The notes beneath the pieces are model-generated. The model did not search any database and was not told the DNA's origin. It saw only the letters and a list, made by a program, of their open reading frames with translations. A stretch of 64,000 nucleotides of DNA. Origin: Stenotrophomonas rhizophila. Its GTDB lineage: Bacteria; Pseudomonadota; Gammaproteobacteria; Xanthomonadales; Xanthomonadaceae. The stretch covers positions 62,001 to 126,000 of the forward strand of contig NZ_VDQT01000002.1 of NCBI RefSeq assembly GCF_007667275.1, in the 5' to 3' direction. Positions 1 through 8,204 of the stretch are shown in pieces; position 1 is the stretch's first letter, and every line of letters begins with the position of its first letter. Both the position numbers and the translations under genes were made by a program.

Positions 1-2
1 CC

Positions 3-443
3 GACGCCGACAAGATCGGCGGCGGCCTGACCCTGGGCGGCAAGTGGGTCATGGGCGGCAGCGACCAGCTGCACTACCAGATCAGCGGCGGCGAAGGCAT
101 CGCGCGTTACGTGGGCCTGGGCGTTACCGCCGATACCGCCTACGACGTGGCCCAGGACGAACTCAATCCCACCGGCGTGCTGGCGGGCTATGTCGGCTGG
201 CGCCATGCCTTCACCCCGAAGCTGCGCACCAACCTGATCTACGCCCGCAGCGACTATGACAACGACAGCGTGCTGGGCCCACTGGTCACCAAGAGCGTGC
301 AGAGCATCCGCGGCAACGTCTTCTACACGCCGATGCCCAAGGTCGATATCGGCGCGGAGTACATGTACGGCGTGCGCGAGATCGAAGACGGCCGCCGTGG
401 CGACATCAACCGCGTTCAATTCACCACGAAGTACAGTTTTTAA
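3..443 (+). CDS. outer-membrane porin, C-terminal part (DcaP-like)
   Basis: The gene enters from the left edge and is open in this frame from the first bases, so the start lies outside the window. The visible 146 residues alternate polar and hydrophobic residues as in beta strands, with Gly-rich turns, and end in Tyr-Ser-Phe; a C-terminal Phe is typical of outer-membrane beta barrels. The overall look matches the DcaP family of trimeric porins, which pass organic acids. The transporter gene that follows would suit uptake of the same kind of substrate (inference). The family assignment is moderately secure; the substrate is unknown. Confidence 0.7.
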   Translation, partial: DADKIGGGLTLGGKWVMGGSDQLHYQISGGEGIARYVGLGVTADTAYDVAQDELNPTGVLAGYVGWRHAFTPKLRTNLIYARSDYDNDSVLGPLVTKSVQSIRGNVFYTPMPKVDIGAEYMYGVREIEDGRRGDINRVQFTTKYSF

Positions 444-451
444 GCATGGGG

Positions 452-474
452 GCCGACCCACGGTCGGCACCTAC
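452..474. repeat. GTAG-type palindromic repeat (SMAG-like)
   Basis: Palindrome with arms GCCGACC / GGTCGGC and CTAC at its right end, so GTAG begins the element on the minus strand. It sits 9 bases after the porin stop and ends just before the next gene's leader. It could act as a transcription attenuator or mRNA stabiliser. Confidence 0.75.
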
Positions 475-506
475 CACCAATGATTGCTTCGGAGGGGAAG
501 CGTCTT

Positions 507-2162
507 ATGTCCACCACACCCGTACCTGCAAAAGCAGAACTTACCAAAGGCCACAAGAAGGTCATCTTCGCGTCCAGCCTTGGCACCGTGTTCGAATGGT
601 ATGACTTCTTCCTGTATGGCTCGCTGGCGGCGATCATCGCCAAGCAGTTCTTCAGCGGGGTCAATGAAACCACGGGCATGATCTTCGCCCTGCTGGCCTT
701 CGCCGCCGGCTTCTTCGTGCGACCGTTCGGCGCGGCCTTCTTCGGCAGCCTCGGCGACCGCATCGGCCGCAAGTACACCTTCCTGGTCACGATCCTGATC
801 ATGGGCATCTCGACCTTCCTGGTCGGTGTGTTGCCCAACTACGCGTCGATCGGCTTCGCCGCCCCGGTGATCCTGATCATCCTGCGCCTGGCCCAGGGCC
901 TGGCCATGGGCGGCGAATACGGTGGCGCGGCGACCTACGTGGCCGAGCACGCACCGGCCGACAAGCGTGGCCTGTACACCAGCTTCATCCAGTGCACCGC
1001 CACGCTCGGCCTGTTCATGTCGCTGCTGATCATCCTGGCCTGCCGCTACTTCCTGGGCAACGAGGAGTTCGAAGCGTGGGGCTGGCGCATTCCGTTCCTG
1101 GTCTCGATCATCCTGCTCGGCATTTCGGTGTGGATCCGCCTGCAGCTGAGCGAATCGCCGCTGTTCCAGCAGATGAAGGCCGAAGGCAAGGGCTCCAAGA
1201 CCCCGTTCCGTGACAGCCTCAAGGACGGCAACCTCAAGCTGATGCTGCTGGTGCTGCTGGGCGCCGCGGCCGGCCAGGCCGTGGTGTGGTACGGCGGCCA
1301 GTTCTACGCGCTGTTCTTCCTGAGCAGCATGCTCAAGGTCGACGCGACCACTTCCTACCTGCTGATCGCCGCTGCACTGGCACTGGGCACGCCGTTCTTC
1401 ATCTTCTTCGGCTGGCTGTCGGACCGCATCGGCCGCAAGAAGATCATCCTGGCCGGCTGCCTGCTGGCTGCGGTGACCTACATCCCGGTGTTCAAGGGCC
1501 TGACCCACTTCGCCAACCCGGCCATTGAAGAAGCCCGCAGCAACTCGCCGGCGCTGGTCATCGCCGACCCGAACACCTGCTCGTTCCAGTTCGATCCGGT
1601 CGGCCTGCGCAAGTTCACCAGCTCCTGCGACGTGGCCACCGCCGCGCTGACCAAGGCCGGTGTGCCGTACGACGTGCAGCCTGCCGCCGCCGGTTCGCTG
1701 GCGCTGGTAAGCGTGGGCAACAGCCAGGTGACCTCGTTCGAGGCCGCGGGCCTGACCAAGGATGAGCTCAAGGCCAAGGGCGATGCCTTCGGCGGCGAAC
1801 TCAAGGCCGCGCTGACCGAGGCGGGCTACCCGGCCAAGGCCGACAACGCGCGCATCAACATCGCCGGCACCGTGCTGATGCTGTGGATCCTGGTCCTGTA
1901 CGTCACCATGGTGTACGGCCCGATCGCCGCCTACCTGGTCGAACTGTTCCCGACCCGCATCCGCTACACCTCGATGTCGCTGCCGTACCACATCGGCAAC
2001 GGCTGGTTCGGTGGCTTCCTGCCGGCGATCTCGTTCGCGCTGGTGGCGGGTACCGGCAACCTGTACTACGGCCTGTGGTACCCGATCATCATCGCGCTGA
2101 TGACGGTCGTGGTCGGCGGCCTGTTCCTGCATGAAACCAAGGGTGTGGACATCACCAAATAA
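507..2162 (+). CDS. MFS transporter, metabolite:H+ symporter (MHS) type
   Basis: 551-residue inner-membrane carrier with about 12 hydrophobic segments and the MFS loop motif GDRIGRK, repeated as SDRIGRKK in the second half. This is the pattern of proton symporters for organic acids or osmolytes in the MHS family. An ATG at 480 is also in frame, but the ATG at 507 follows a good ribosome site, GGAGGGGAAG, so 507 is chosen. Residues of about 335 to 450 form a long hydrophilic insertion between two membrane segments, probably periplasmic, with two Cys (near Thr-Cys-Ser and Ser-Cys-Asp) that could form a disulphide. The neighbouring porin may supply the substrate. A hairpin terminator follows. 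Confidence 0.85.
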   Translation: MSTTPVPAKAELTKGHKKVIFASSLGTVFEWYDFFLYGSLAAIIAKQFFSGVNETTGMIFALLAFAAGFFVRPFGAAFFGSLGDRIGRKYTFLVTILIMGISTFLVGVLPNYASIGFAAPVILIILRLAQGLAMGGEYGGAATYVAEHAPADKRGLYTSFIQCTATLGLFMSLLIILACRYFLGNEEFEAWGWRIPFLVSIILLGISVWIRLQLSESPLFQQMKAEGKGSKTPFRDSLKDGNLKLMLLVLLGAAAGQAVVWYGGQFYALFFLSSMLKVDATTSYLLIAAALALGTPFFIFFGWLSDRIGRKKIILAGCLLAAVTYIPVFKGLTHFANPAIEEARSNSPALVIADPNTCSFQFDPVGLRKFTSSCDVATAALTKAGVPYDVQPAAAGSLALVSVGNSQVTSFEAAGLTKDELKAKGDAFGGELKAALTEAGYPAKADNARINIAGTVLMLWILVLYVTMVYGPIAAYLVELFPTRIRYTSMSLPYHIGNGWFGGFLPAISFALVAGTGNLYYGLWYPIIIALMTVVVGGLFLHETKGVDITK

Positions 2163-2180
2163 CCGGTGATGGCGTGAACC

Positions 2181-2213
2181 AGAAGGGCCGTGGCATTGCC
2201 ACGGCCCTTCTTC
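2181..2213 (+). terminator. rho-independent terminator after the MFS transporter
   Basis: Strong hairpin with arms AAGGGCCGTGGC / GCCACGGCCCTT around a short AT-containing loop, followed by TCTTCGTTT. It lies about 20 bases after the stop codon. Confidence 0.75.
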
Positions 2214-2221
2214 GTTTGGAT

Positions 2222-2298
2222 CCGCGAAGCCACGCAGGGCGTGGCTCTACGCGCGTGGGAACATGGTCCGTAGAGCCACGCCCTGCGTGGCTTCGCGG
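2222..2298. repeat. inverted pair of GTAG-type repeats, 29-bp perfect arms
   Basis: Arms 2222-2250 and 2270-2298 are perfect reverse complements, separated by 19 bases. Each arm is itself a palindromic unit around GCCACGCAGGGCGTGGC with CTAC or GTAG at its inner end. This is the paired arrangement of SMAG elements. It lies immediately upstream of the aldehyde dehydrogenase promoter. A related unit recurs at 29983-30048. Confidence 0.8.
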
Positions 2299-2317
2299 TG
2301 CCTGAAACGGGCGTTGC

Positions 2318-2329
2318 TATATTCCGGGC
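2318..2329 (+). promoter_or_regulatory. -10 box of a probable leaderless promoter (aldehyde dehydrogenase)
   Basis: TATATT at 2318-2323 lies exactly 6 bases before the ATG at 2330, which puts the expected transcription start at the A of the ATG. No ribosome site precedes the ATG. A clear -35 box is not seen. Confidence 0.55.
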
Positions 2330-3745
2330 ATGAACAATGCCGACACCGCTCCCACCGCCCTTCCGGCCATCCTGCAGACCCTGCGAACCGCCTGGCAGGC
2401 CAACCGCCCGTCGCTGGAACAGCGCCGCAGCGACCTGCAGCGCCTGCGCGCGATCCTCAAGGCGCGCCTGCCGCAGATGGCCGAAGCCATCGCCGCCGAC
2501 TTCGGCCATCGCTCCACCCATGAATCGCTGATCGCCGATGGCATGACCGTGCTCAACGAGATCGACCACCTGCTCGGGCACCTGCGCGGCTGGATGCGTC
2601 CACGCCGGGTGGGTGTGGGCTGGCGGTTCTGGCCGGCGCGGGCGCAGACCCGCGCAGTTCCGCTCGGCGTGGTCGGGGTGATCTCACCCTGGAACTACCC
2701 GGTGAACCTGGCGCTGATTCCGTTGGCCACGGCCATCGCGGCCGGCAATCACGTCATCCTCAAACCCTCCGAGCACACGCCGCTCACCAGCGCCTTCCTG
2801 CAGGATCTGCTGGCCGACGTGTTCCCCGCCGACCGCGTTGCGGTGGTGCAGGGCGACGCCGCGTTGGCCTCGGCGCTTTCCGGTTCGCCGCTGGACCACC
2901 TGGTGTTCACCGGTTCCACCGCGGTCGGGCGCAAGGTGATGGCCGCCGCCGCCCGGCACCTGACGCCACTCACCCTGGAACTGGGTGGCAAGTCGCCGGC
3001 CATCGTGTGCAGCGACTACCCCCTGCCCAAGGCTGCCGCGCGCCTGGCCACCGGCAAGTGGTTCAACGCCGGGCAGACCTGCATCGCGCCGGATTACGTG
3101 CTGATCGACAGCCGTCGCCAGCGCGAACTGGTGCAGCAGCTGCAGACCCAGGTGCGTGCGCGTTATGGCGACTTCAGCGACCCGAGCGACTACACCCGCA
3201 TCATCAACGACGGGCAGTACCAGCGCCTGCAGGGCTATCTGGCGCAGGCACGCGAACGCGGCGTGCCGGTGATCGAATTGGCCAGCATCGATCCCGAGCG
3301 CGCGCGCCGCGAACGGCTGATCGTGCCGACCATCGTGCTCGACCCGCCGGCCGACCTGGAGCTGATGCAGGAGGAGATCTTCGGCCCGATCCTGCCGGTC
3401 TGCGCCTATCCCGACCTGGACGCTGCGCTGGCGGACGTGCAAGGCCGTGACCGGCCGCTGGCGCTGTATGTCTTCAGCGAACAGCGCGCGGTGGTGGAGC
3501 GGATCCTTGGCCAGGTCGTGGCCGGCGGCGTCACCGTCAACGACACCCTGCTGCACTTCGCCGTCAACGGCCTGCCGTTCGGCGGGGTCGGGCCCAGTGG
3601 CATGGGCGCGTACCATGGGCGTGCCGGTTTCGATGCGATGAGCAAGCAGCTGCCGGTGCTGTGGCAGTCGCGCTGGGCGGCGAGCGATATGCTCAAACCG
3701 CCGTATTCACGCATTGCCGGCCTGCTGAAGGTGATTCTGCGCTGA
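2330..3745 (+). CDS. coniferyl-type aldehyde dehydrogenase, NAD(P)+-dependent
   Basis: 471 residues, oxidising an aldehyde to its acid in the cytoplasm. Seen in the sequence: SPWNYPV near residue 120, the glycine-rich FTGSTAVG, the general-base Glu in ELGGKSP, the nucleophilic Cys in AGQTCIAPDY, and the EEIFGPILP motif. The short length, the YPVN motif and the missing N-terminal extension fit the coniferyl aldehyde / CalB-like class-3 branch rather than classical ALDHs. It starts at the ATG 6 bases after TATATT and appears monocistronic. It may detoxify lignin-derived or fatty aldehydes; the substrate is inferred from family only. Confidence 0.85.
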   Translation: MNNADTAPTALPAILQTLRTAWQANRPSLEQRRSDLQRLRAILKARLPQMAEAIAADFGHRSTHESLIADGMTVLNEIDHLLGHLRGWMRPRRVGVGWRFWPARAQTRAVPLGVVGVISPWNYPVNLALIPLATAIAAGNHVILKPSEHTPLTSAFLQDLLADVFPADRVAVVQGDAALASALSGSPLDHLVFTGSTAVGRKVMAAAARHLTPLTLELGGKSPAIVCSDYPLPKAAARLATGKWFNAGQTCIAPDYVLIDSRRQRELVQQLQTQVRARYGDFSDPSDYTRIINDGQYQRLQGYLAQARERGVPVIELASIDPERARRERLIVPTIVLDPPADLELMQEEIFGPILPVCAYPDLDAALADVQGRDRPLALYVFSEQRAVVERILGQVVAGGVTVNDTLLHFAVNGLPFGGVGPSGMGAYHGRAGFDAMSKQLPVLWQSRWAASDMLKPPYSRIAGLLKVILR

Positions 3746-3749
3746 TGGA

Positions 3750-3884
3750 GGTACCGACCAACGGTCGGTACCTACCGGAGGGACAGCACCGTTCCGCATG
3801 CGTCGCGGCCGAGGCAGGCGTTCCACCGGCGCCGATGCCGACGCTCGCGCGCTGGACCGGTAGGTACCGACCGTTGGTCGGTAC
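3750..3884. repeat. two facing GTAG-type repeats between aldehyde dehydrogenase and exonuclease III
   Basis: Unit 1 (3750-3775) has arms GTACCGACC / GGTCGGTAC ending in CTAC. Unit 2 (3860-3884) is the same palindrome in opposite orientation beginning with GTAG. The 84 bases between them show no gene. The pair could fold into one long structure, with the exonuclease III promoter just beyond it. Confidence 0.8.
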
Positions 3885-3900
3885 GGAACCGCCGACCCGC

Positions 3901-3912
3901 TACAATGCGCCC
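3901..3912 (+). promoter_or_regulatory. -10 box of a probable leaderless promoter (exonuclease III)
   Basis: TACAAT at 3901-3906 is followed by 6 bases and then the ATG at 3913, so transcription should begin at or next to the start codon. No Shine-Dalgarno sequence is visible. Confidence 0.6.
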
Positions 3913-4680
3913 ATGAAAATCGCCTCCTGGAACGTCAACTCCCTCAACGTGCGCCTGCCGCACCTGGAACAGTGGCTCACCGCGTTCGCGCCGGACGTGG
4001 TCGGCATCCAGGAAACCAAGATGGAGGACCACAAGTTCCCCGACGCGGTGCTGGCCGGGCTGGGCTACCGCAGCGTGTTCGCGGGCCAGAAGACCTACAA
4101 CGGCGTGGCGCTGTTGTCGCGCGAACCGGCCCAGGACGTGCAGATCGGCATTCCCGGCTTCGAGGACGAACAAAAGCGCGTCATCGCCGGTACCGTCAAC
4201 GGCGTGCGCATCATCAACCTGTACGTGGTCAACGGCCAGGACGTGGGCACCGACAAGTACGACTACAAGCTGCGCTGGCTCGAGGCCGTGCATGCGTGGG
4301 TGGCCTCGGAACTGCAGAAGTACCCGGAGCTGGTGGTGATGGGCGATTTCAATATCGCCCCGGACGCGCGCGACGTGCACGATCCGCTGGTCTGGAACGA
4401 GAACCACATCCTGACCTCCACCGCCGAGCGCGGTGCACTCAACAAGCTGCTGCAGCTGGGCCTGCACGACGCCTTCCGCCTGCACAGCGAGGACGCGGGC
4501 GTGTTCAGCTGGTGGGACTACCGTGCCGCCGGTTTCCGCCGCGACCTGGGCCTGCGCATCGACCTGACCCTGGTCTCCGATGCGCTCAAGGCACGCGCGC
4601 TGGCCTCGGGCATCGACCGCGAACCGCGCACCTGGGACCGCCCCAGCGACCACGCGCCGGCGTGGGTGCAGCTGGGCTGA
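3913..4680 (+). CDS. xth: exodeoxyribonuclease III (AP endonuclease)
   Basis: 255-residue Mg-dependent DNA-repair enzyme that cleaves at abasic sites and degrades 3' ends of duplex DNA. It starts with the family's typical MKIASWNVNSL. Also visible are the metal-binding QETK, the LYVVNGQ region, the catalytic GDFNIAP and the C-terminal SDHAPAW His. The reading frame extends further upstream through the repeats, but the family N-terminus and the -10 box fix the start at 3913. A strong terminator follows, so it is probably transcribed alone. Confidence 0.95.
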   Translation: MKIASWNVNSLNVRLPHLEQWLTAFAPDVVGIQETKMEDHKFPDAVLAGLGYRSVFAGQKTYNGVALLSREPAQDVQIGIPGFEDEQKRVIAGTVNGVRIINLYVVNGQDVGTDKYDYKLRWLEAVHAWVASELQKYPELVVMGDFNIAPDARDVHDPLVWNENHILTSTAERGALNKLLQLGLHDAFRLHSEDAGVFSWWDYRAAGFRRDLGLRIDLTLVSDALKARALASGIDREPRTWDRPSDHAPAWVQLG

Positions 4681-4685
4681 AACCA

Positions 4686-4713
4686 ACAGGGCCCGGCGGA
4701 TGCCGGGCCCTGT
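4686..4713 (+). terminator. terminator after exonuclease III
   Basis: Perfect 12-bp arms ACAGGGCCCGGC / GCCGGGCCCTGT with a 4-base loop, 5 bases after the stop. There is no long T run. It may also serve the minus-strand gene that ends at 4757. Confidence 0.65.
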
Positions 4714-4721
4714 CGAAACAC

Positions 4722-4742
4722 GTAACGACCCACCGTCGTTAC
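4722..4742. repeat. short palindrome, possible diverged GTAG-type repeat
   Basis: GTAACGAC / GTCGTTAC arms around CCACC, lying between two converging genes. It resembles the other palindromes but starts with GTAA instead of GTAG, so membership is uncertain. Confidence 0.4.
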
Positions 4743-4756
4743 CCATCCGTTACCGG

Positions 4757-5011
4757 TTACCGGATGCGCTTGCGGGTAAACAGGTTCACGATGGCGAGCA
4801 GGACCACCGCGCCGATCAGCGAGTACAGGAACGACCACAGCGTGATGCCGTCGTTGATGTTGCCCCGATTGAAGATCAACCCTGCCAGGAACGCCCCGAC
4901 GATACCGACCACGATGTTCAGGATGATGCCCTGCTGTGCGTCGCGACGCATGATGATGCTGGCCAGCCAGCCCACGATGCCACCGACGATCAACCAGATG
5001 ATGATGCCCAT
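4757..5011 (-). CDS. GlsB/YeaQ/YmgE family stress-response membrane protein
   Basis: 84 residues with three hydrophobic helices. The first, starting at the Met, has the pattern IIIWLIVGGIVGWLAS. A short basic loop (MRRD), a glycine-rich second helix and a C-terminal RKRIR tail follow. This is the architecture of the transglycosylase-associated / YeaQ family, small inner-membrane proteins often induced by stress; the molecular role is not known. The ATG follows a GAGGGAG ribosome site. It is transcribed away from the PPTase gene, with about 90 bases between the two starts. Confidence 0.85.
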   Translation of the reverse strand: MGIIIWLIVGGIVGWLASIIMRRDAQQGIILNIVVGIVGAFLAGLIFNRGNINDGITLWSFLYSLIGAVVLLAIVNLFTRKRIR

Positions 5012-5101
5012 GTTGGTGACTCCCTCTGAGTGGATGAAGCCGCGCCAGTTGACGGCAGCCCCCGTGAAGTCGCTGTGCAGCCTGCCCCGGGGGCCCCGCG
5101 C

Positions 5102-5701
5102 ATGAGCCTGCCGGCCACCCTGGACGGCCCCTGGCGGTTCGGTCCGGTCACCGTCTGGCGGCTGCCGCACGTGCCCGGCACCCGCGGCGAGCCGCAGGCC
5201 CGGGTGCTGCTGGCCGAACAGCTGGGCGGTCGCCCCGACACCCTGCCGCTGCAGCGCGACCCGCGCGGCCGGCCCGAACTGCATGGCCCGCTGGCCCACA
5301 TCGGGACCGGCTGGAGCCACAGCCACGGCCTGCTGCTGGTGGGGTTGGGCGAAGGCGTGCGGTTGGGCGTCGACCTGGAGCCGCTGCGCCCGCGCCCGCG
5401 CATGGCCGAGATCATCGAGCGCTTCTTCCACCCGGCCGAGGTGGCCTGGCTGCTCGGCCTGGACGACAGCGCCCGCCAGCACTGGTTCTTCCGGGTGTGG
5501 TGCGCCAAGGAAGCGATCCTCAAGGCGCAGGGCCAGGGCATTTCGTTCGGCCTGCATCGCCTGCAGCTGGCCCCGGGCGCGGACGGCGCCCTGCACCTGG
5601 CCTGGTCCGACCCCGACCTGGGCCCGGCCGGGCGCTGGCACCTGCACGAATGGCAGGCCGCCGCCGATTTCCGCGCTGCGCTGGCCTGGCACGCGCTTTG
5701 A
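5102..5701 (+). CDS. 4'-phosphopantetheinyl transferase, Sfp/HetI type
   Basis: 199 residues. Transfers phosphopantetheine from coenzyme A to the serine of carrier proteins. Seen: the Mg-binding GVDLE at residues 89-93 and WCAKEAILKAQG near 133-144, both diagnostic of the Sfp superfamily. An in-frame ATG at 5030 would extend it into the divergent promoter region; 5102 is preferred because the conserved domain begins soon after it. No other carrier-protein gene is nearby. The window's carrier proteins are in the pigment cluster about 41 kb away, and this enzyme is a good candidate for activating them (inference). Confidence 0.85.
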   Translation: MSLPATLDGPWRFGPVTVWRLPHVPGTRGEPQARVLLAEQLGGRPDTLPLQRDPRGRPELHGPLAHIGTGWSHSHGLLLVGLGEGVRLGVDLEPLRPRPRMAEIIERFFHPAEVAWLLGLDDSARQHWFFRVWCAKEAILKAQGQGISFGLHRLQLAPGADGALHLAWSDPDLGPAGRWHLHEWQAAADFRAALAWHAL

Positions 5702-5740
5702 GCGCACCGGATTCGCGCAATGCCAGCGGCGCCACCCTGC

Positions 5741-5752
5741 AATAATGGGTGC
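5741..5752 (+). promoter_or_regulatory. -10 box of a probable leaderless promoter (rsmG)
   Basis: AATAAT at 5741-5746, then 6 bases, then the ATG at 5753. Same spacing as at 2330, 3913, 27452, 32395 and 37631. Confidence 0.5.
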
Positions 5753-6391
5753 ATGACCGAACATACGCTCCCGCCGGCCGTCGCCGCCGCACTTGAAAAG
5801 GGCCTGGCCGCCATGGGCCTGGATGCCGCCCTGGCGCCGCCGCTGCTGACCTACCTGACCCTGCTGAACCGCTGGAACGGCACCTACAACCTCACCGCGA
5901 TCCGCGATCCGCTGGAGATGGTCACCCGCCATCTGCTCGACTCGCTGGCCATGCAGCCGTTCCTGGAACAGGGCACCCTGGCCGACCTCGGCACCGGCCC
6001 CGGCCTGCCGGGGATCCCGCTGGCGATCGCCCGCCCCCGGCTGCAGGTGACCCTGGTGGAAAGCAACGGCAAGAAGGCCCGCTTCATGCGCGAAGCGGTA
6101 CGCCAGCTGGGCCTCACCAATGCACGCGTGGCTGAATCGCGTGCCGAAGCGCTGGCCGAGCCGGGCGCGTATGACAATGTCACCGCCCGCGCGATGGACA
6201 CCCTGGCCGGCATCATCGCCGTCGGTGGCCACCTGTTGCGCCCGGGCGGCAAGCTGCTGGCCATGAAGGGGGTGTACCCGCACGACGAGATCGCCCAACT
6301 GCCCGCCTGTTGGCAGGTGGAGCAGGTGCTGCCGCTGCAGGTTCCCGGCCTCACCGGCGAGCGCCATCTGGTCGTGGTGGCCGGGCCATGA
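5753..6391 (+). CDS. rsmG: 16S rRNA (guanine527-N7)-methyltransferase RsmG
   Basis: 212 residues, SAM-dependent. Methylates G527 of 16S rRNA; loss is known to give low-level streptomycin resistance. Seen: HLLDSLA, the SAM-binding [16 protein letters not shown] loop, and [13 protein letters not shown], all in family order. It is followed by parA and parB, the classical gidB-parA-parB order usually found near the chromosomal origin. The ATG at 5753 is chosen over an in-frame ATG at 5720 because the -10 box lies between them. Confidence 0.95.
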   Translation: MTEHTLPPAVAAALEKGLAAMGLDAALAPPLLTYLTLLNRWNGTYNLTAIRDPLEMVTRHLLDSLAMQPFLEQGTLADLGTGPGLPGIPLAIARPRLQVTLVESNGKKARFMREAVRQLGLTNARVAESRAEALAEPGAYDNVTARAMDTLAGIIAVGGHLLRPGGKLLAMKGVYPHDEIAQLPACWQVEQVLPLQVPGLTGERHLVVVAGP

Positions 6392-6479
6392 CCGGCCCGT
6401 GCGCGCATCTCACAGTGCATGACACGCCCGGTGACCGCATAATGCCCAGTCCCACTCCCTGCCGATGAGGCTCACCCGC

Positions 6480-7277
6480 ATGGCCCGCATCATCGCCATC
6501 GCCAACCAGAAGGGCGGCGTCGGCAAGACCACCACGGCCGTCAATCTGGCCGCCGCCCTGGCTGCTGCACCCAAGCGCGTGCTGCTGGTCGACCTCGATT
6601 CCCAGGGCAATGCCACCATGGGCAGCGGCGTGGACAAGCGCGAAGTCGCCGCCTCCACCTGCGACCTGCTGCTGGGTGAAAGCACCGCCGCGGACATCCG
6701 GGTCACCACCCCGGAAGGGTTCGACCTGCTGCCGGGCAACATCGACCTGACCGCCGCCGAGATCCAGCTGATGGACCAGGGCGAGCGCGAGCAGCGGCTC
6801 AAGCGCGCGCTGGCGCCGATCCAGGACCAGTACGACTTCATCCTGATCGACTGTCCGCCGGCGCTGTCGCTGCTGACCCTCAACGCCCTGGCCGCCGCCG
6901 ATTCGGTGATCGTGCCGATGCAGTGCGAGTACTACGCGCTGGAAGGCCTGAGCGCACTGGTGGAAACCATCGACGCATTGCGCGCCAGCCTCAATCCCAG
7001 CCTGGAGATCGAGGGCGTGCTGCGCACCATGTTCGACGTGCGCAACAACCTGGCCAATGCCGTGTCGGCCGAGCTGACCGACCACTTCGGCGACCGCGTG
7101 TTCCGCACCATCGTGCCCCGCAACGTCCGCCTGGCCGAGGCGCCCAGCCACGGCCAGAGCATCGTCGGCTACGACCGCGCCTCGCGCGGCGGCGTCGCCT
7201 ACCTCGGCCTGGCTGGCGAGATCATCCGCCGCCACCACCAACGCAACACGGCCGGGAAGGCCATGGAGACCGCCTGA
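6480..7277 (+). CDS. parA: chromosome partitioning ATPase ParA
   Basis: 265 residues. Deviant Walker A motif KGGVGKTT at residues 11-18, signature of ParA/MinD-type ATPases that dimerise on DNA. Walker B-like ILIDCPP and the switch region follow. It works with ParB to move origin regions apart. The start is placed at 6480, with GAGG about 10 bases upstream; an in-frame ATG at 6465 is possible. The stop overlaps the parB start by one base (TGATG), so the two are translationally coupled. Confidence 0.93.
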   Translation: MARIIAIANQKGGVGKTTTAVNLAAALAAAPKRVLLVDLDSQGNATMGSGVDKREVAASTCDLLLGESTAADIRVTTPEGFDLLPGNIDLTAAEIQLMDQGEREQRLKRALAPIQDQYDFILIDCPPALSLLTLNALAAADSVIVPMQCEYYALEGLSALVETIDALRASLNPSLEIEGVLRTMFDVRNNLANAVSAELTDHFGDRVFRTIVPRNVRLAEAPSHGQSIVGYDRASRGGVAYLGLAGEIIRRHHQRNTAGKAMETA

Positions 7278-8200
7278 TGAGCACCAAGCCCGCCCCCGGC
7301 AAGAAACGCGGCCTCGGCCGTGGCCTCGATGCGCTGCTGGGGCCCAAGGGCGCGGTGACACAGGTGCAGGCCGCGGCCGTGGTCGAACCGCTGCCGGGTG
7401 AAGTGCTGCGCAAGCTGCCGGTCCAGCACCTGCAGCCGGGCAAGTACCAGCCGCGTCGCGACATGGACGAAACCAAGCTTGCCGAGCTGGCCGAGTCGAT
7501 CAAGGCGCAGGGCGTGATCCAGCCCATCCTGGTCCGCCAGCTCGGCGCAGACAGCTTCGAGATCGTGGCTGGCGAACGCCGCTGGCGCGCCTCGCAGCTG
7601 GCCGGGCTGGACGAAGTGCCGGTGGTGGTGCGCGAACTGGAAGACCGCACCGTCATCGCGATGGCGCTGATCGAGAACATCCAGCGCGAAGACCTCAACC
7701 CGCTTGAAGAAGCCGAAGCGCTGCAGCGCCTGATCAGCGAATTCGCGCTGACCCACGCCGAAGCCGCGCAGGCGGTGGGCCGTTCGCGCGCGGCGGTGTC
7801 CAACCTGCTGCGCCTGCTCGAGCTGCCGGTGGCGATCCGCCTGCTGCTGGAAACCCGCCGCCTGGAAATGGGCCACGCCCGCGCGCTGCTCACCCTGGCC
7901 CCGGAACTGGCCAGCAAGCTGGCCCAGGAAGCGGCTGACCAGGGCTGGTCGGTGCGTGAAGTCGAACACCGCGCGCAGCAGTTCGCGGCCGGCAAGGTGC
8001 CGTCCAACCTGCGCCGCAAGCCCAGTGCCAGCGCGCCGCAGGCCGACATCGCCTCGCTGGAAACCGAGCTGTCCGAATCGCTGGGCGCACGCGTGGCGAT
8101 CAACCATGGCCGCGGCGGCAAGGGCAAGCTGATCATCCATTACACCGACCTGGACACGCTCGACGGCGTGCTCGAAAAGCTCCGCGTCCGCAAGGACTGA
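7277..8200 (+). CDS. parB: chromosome partitioning protein ParB (CTPase, parS-binding)
   Basis: 307 residues. N-terminal GLGRGLDALLG that contacts ParA, then the ParB/Srx CTP-binding core with GERRWRA near residue 100 and ENIQREDLNP. A helix-turn-helix with GRSRAAVSNLLRLLELP follows, then a C-terminal dimerisation domain. It spreads from parS sites. I did not find a convincing parS copy near this operon. Only 4 bases separate it from the next gene. Confidence 0.93.
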   Translation: MSTKPAPGKKRGLGRGLDALLGPKGAVTQVQAAAVVEPLPGEVLRKLPVQHLQPGKYQPRRDMDETKLAELAESIKAQGVIQPILVRQLGADSFEIVAGERRWRASQLAGLDEVPVVVRELEDRTVIAMALIENIQREDLNPLEEAEALQRLISEFALTHAEAAQAVGRSRAAVSNLLRLLELPVAIRLLLETRRLEMGHARALLTLAPELASKLAQEAADQGWSVREVEHRAQQFAAGKVPSNLRRKPSASAPQADIASLETELSESLGARVAINHGRGGKGKLIIHYTDLDTLDGVLEKLRVRKD

Positions 8201-8204
8201 GCCC

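Noticed and set aside
471..2132. 553-codon open frame on the minus strand opposite the MFS transporter
   Set aside because: No hydrophobic pattern or domain; the plus-strand frame is a clear 12-helix carrier.
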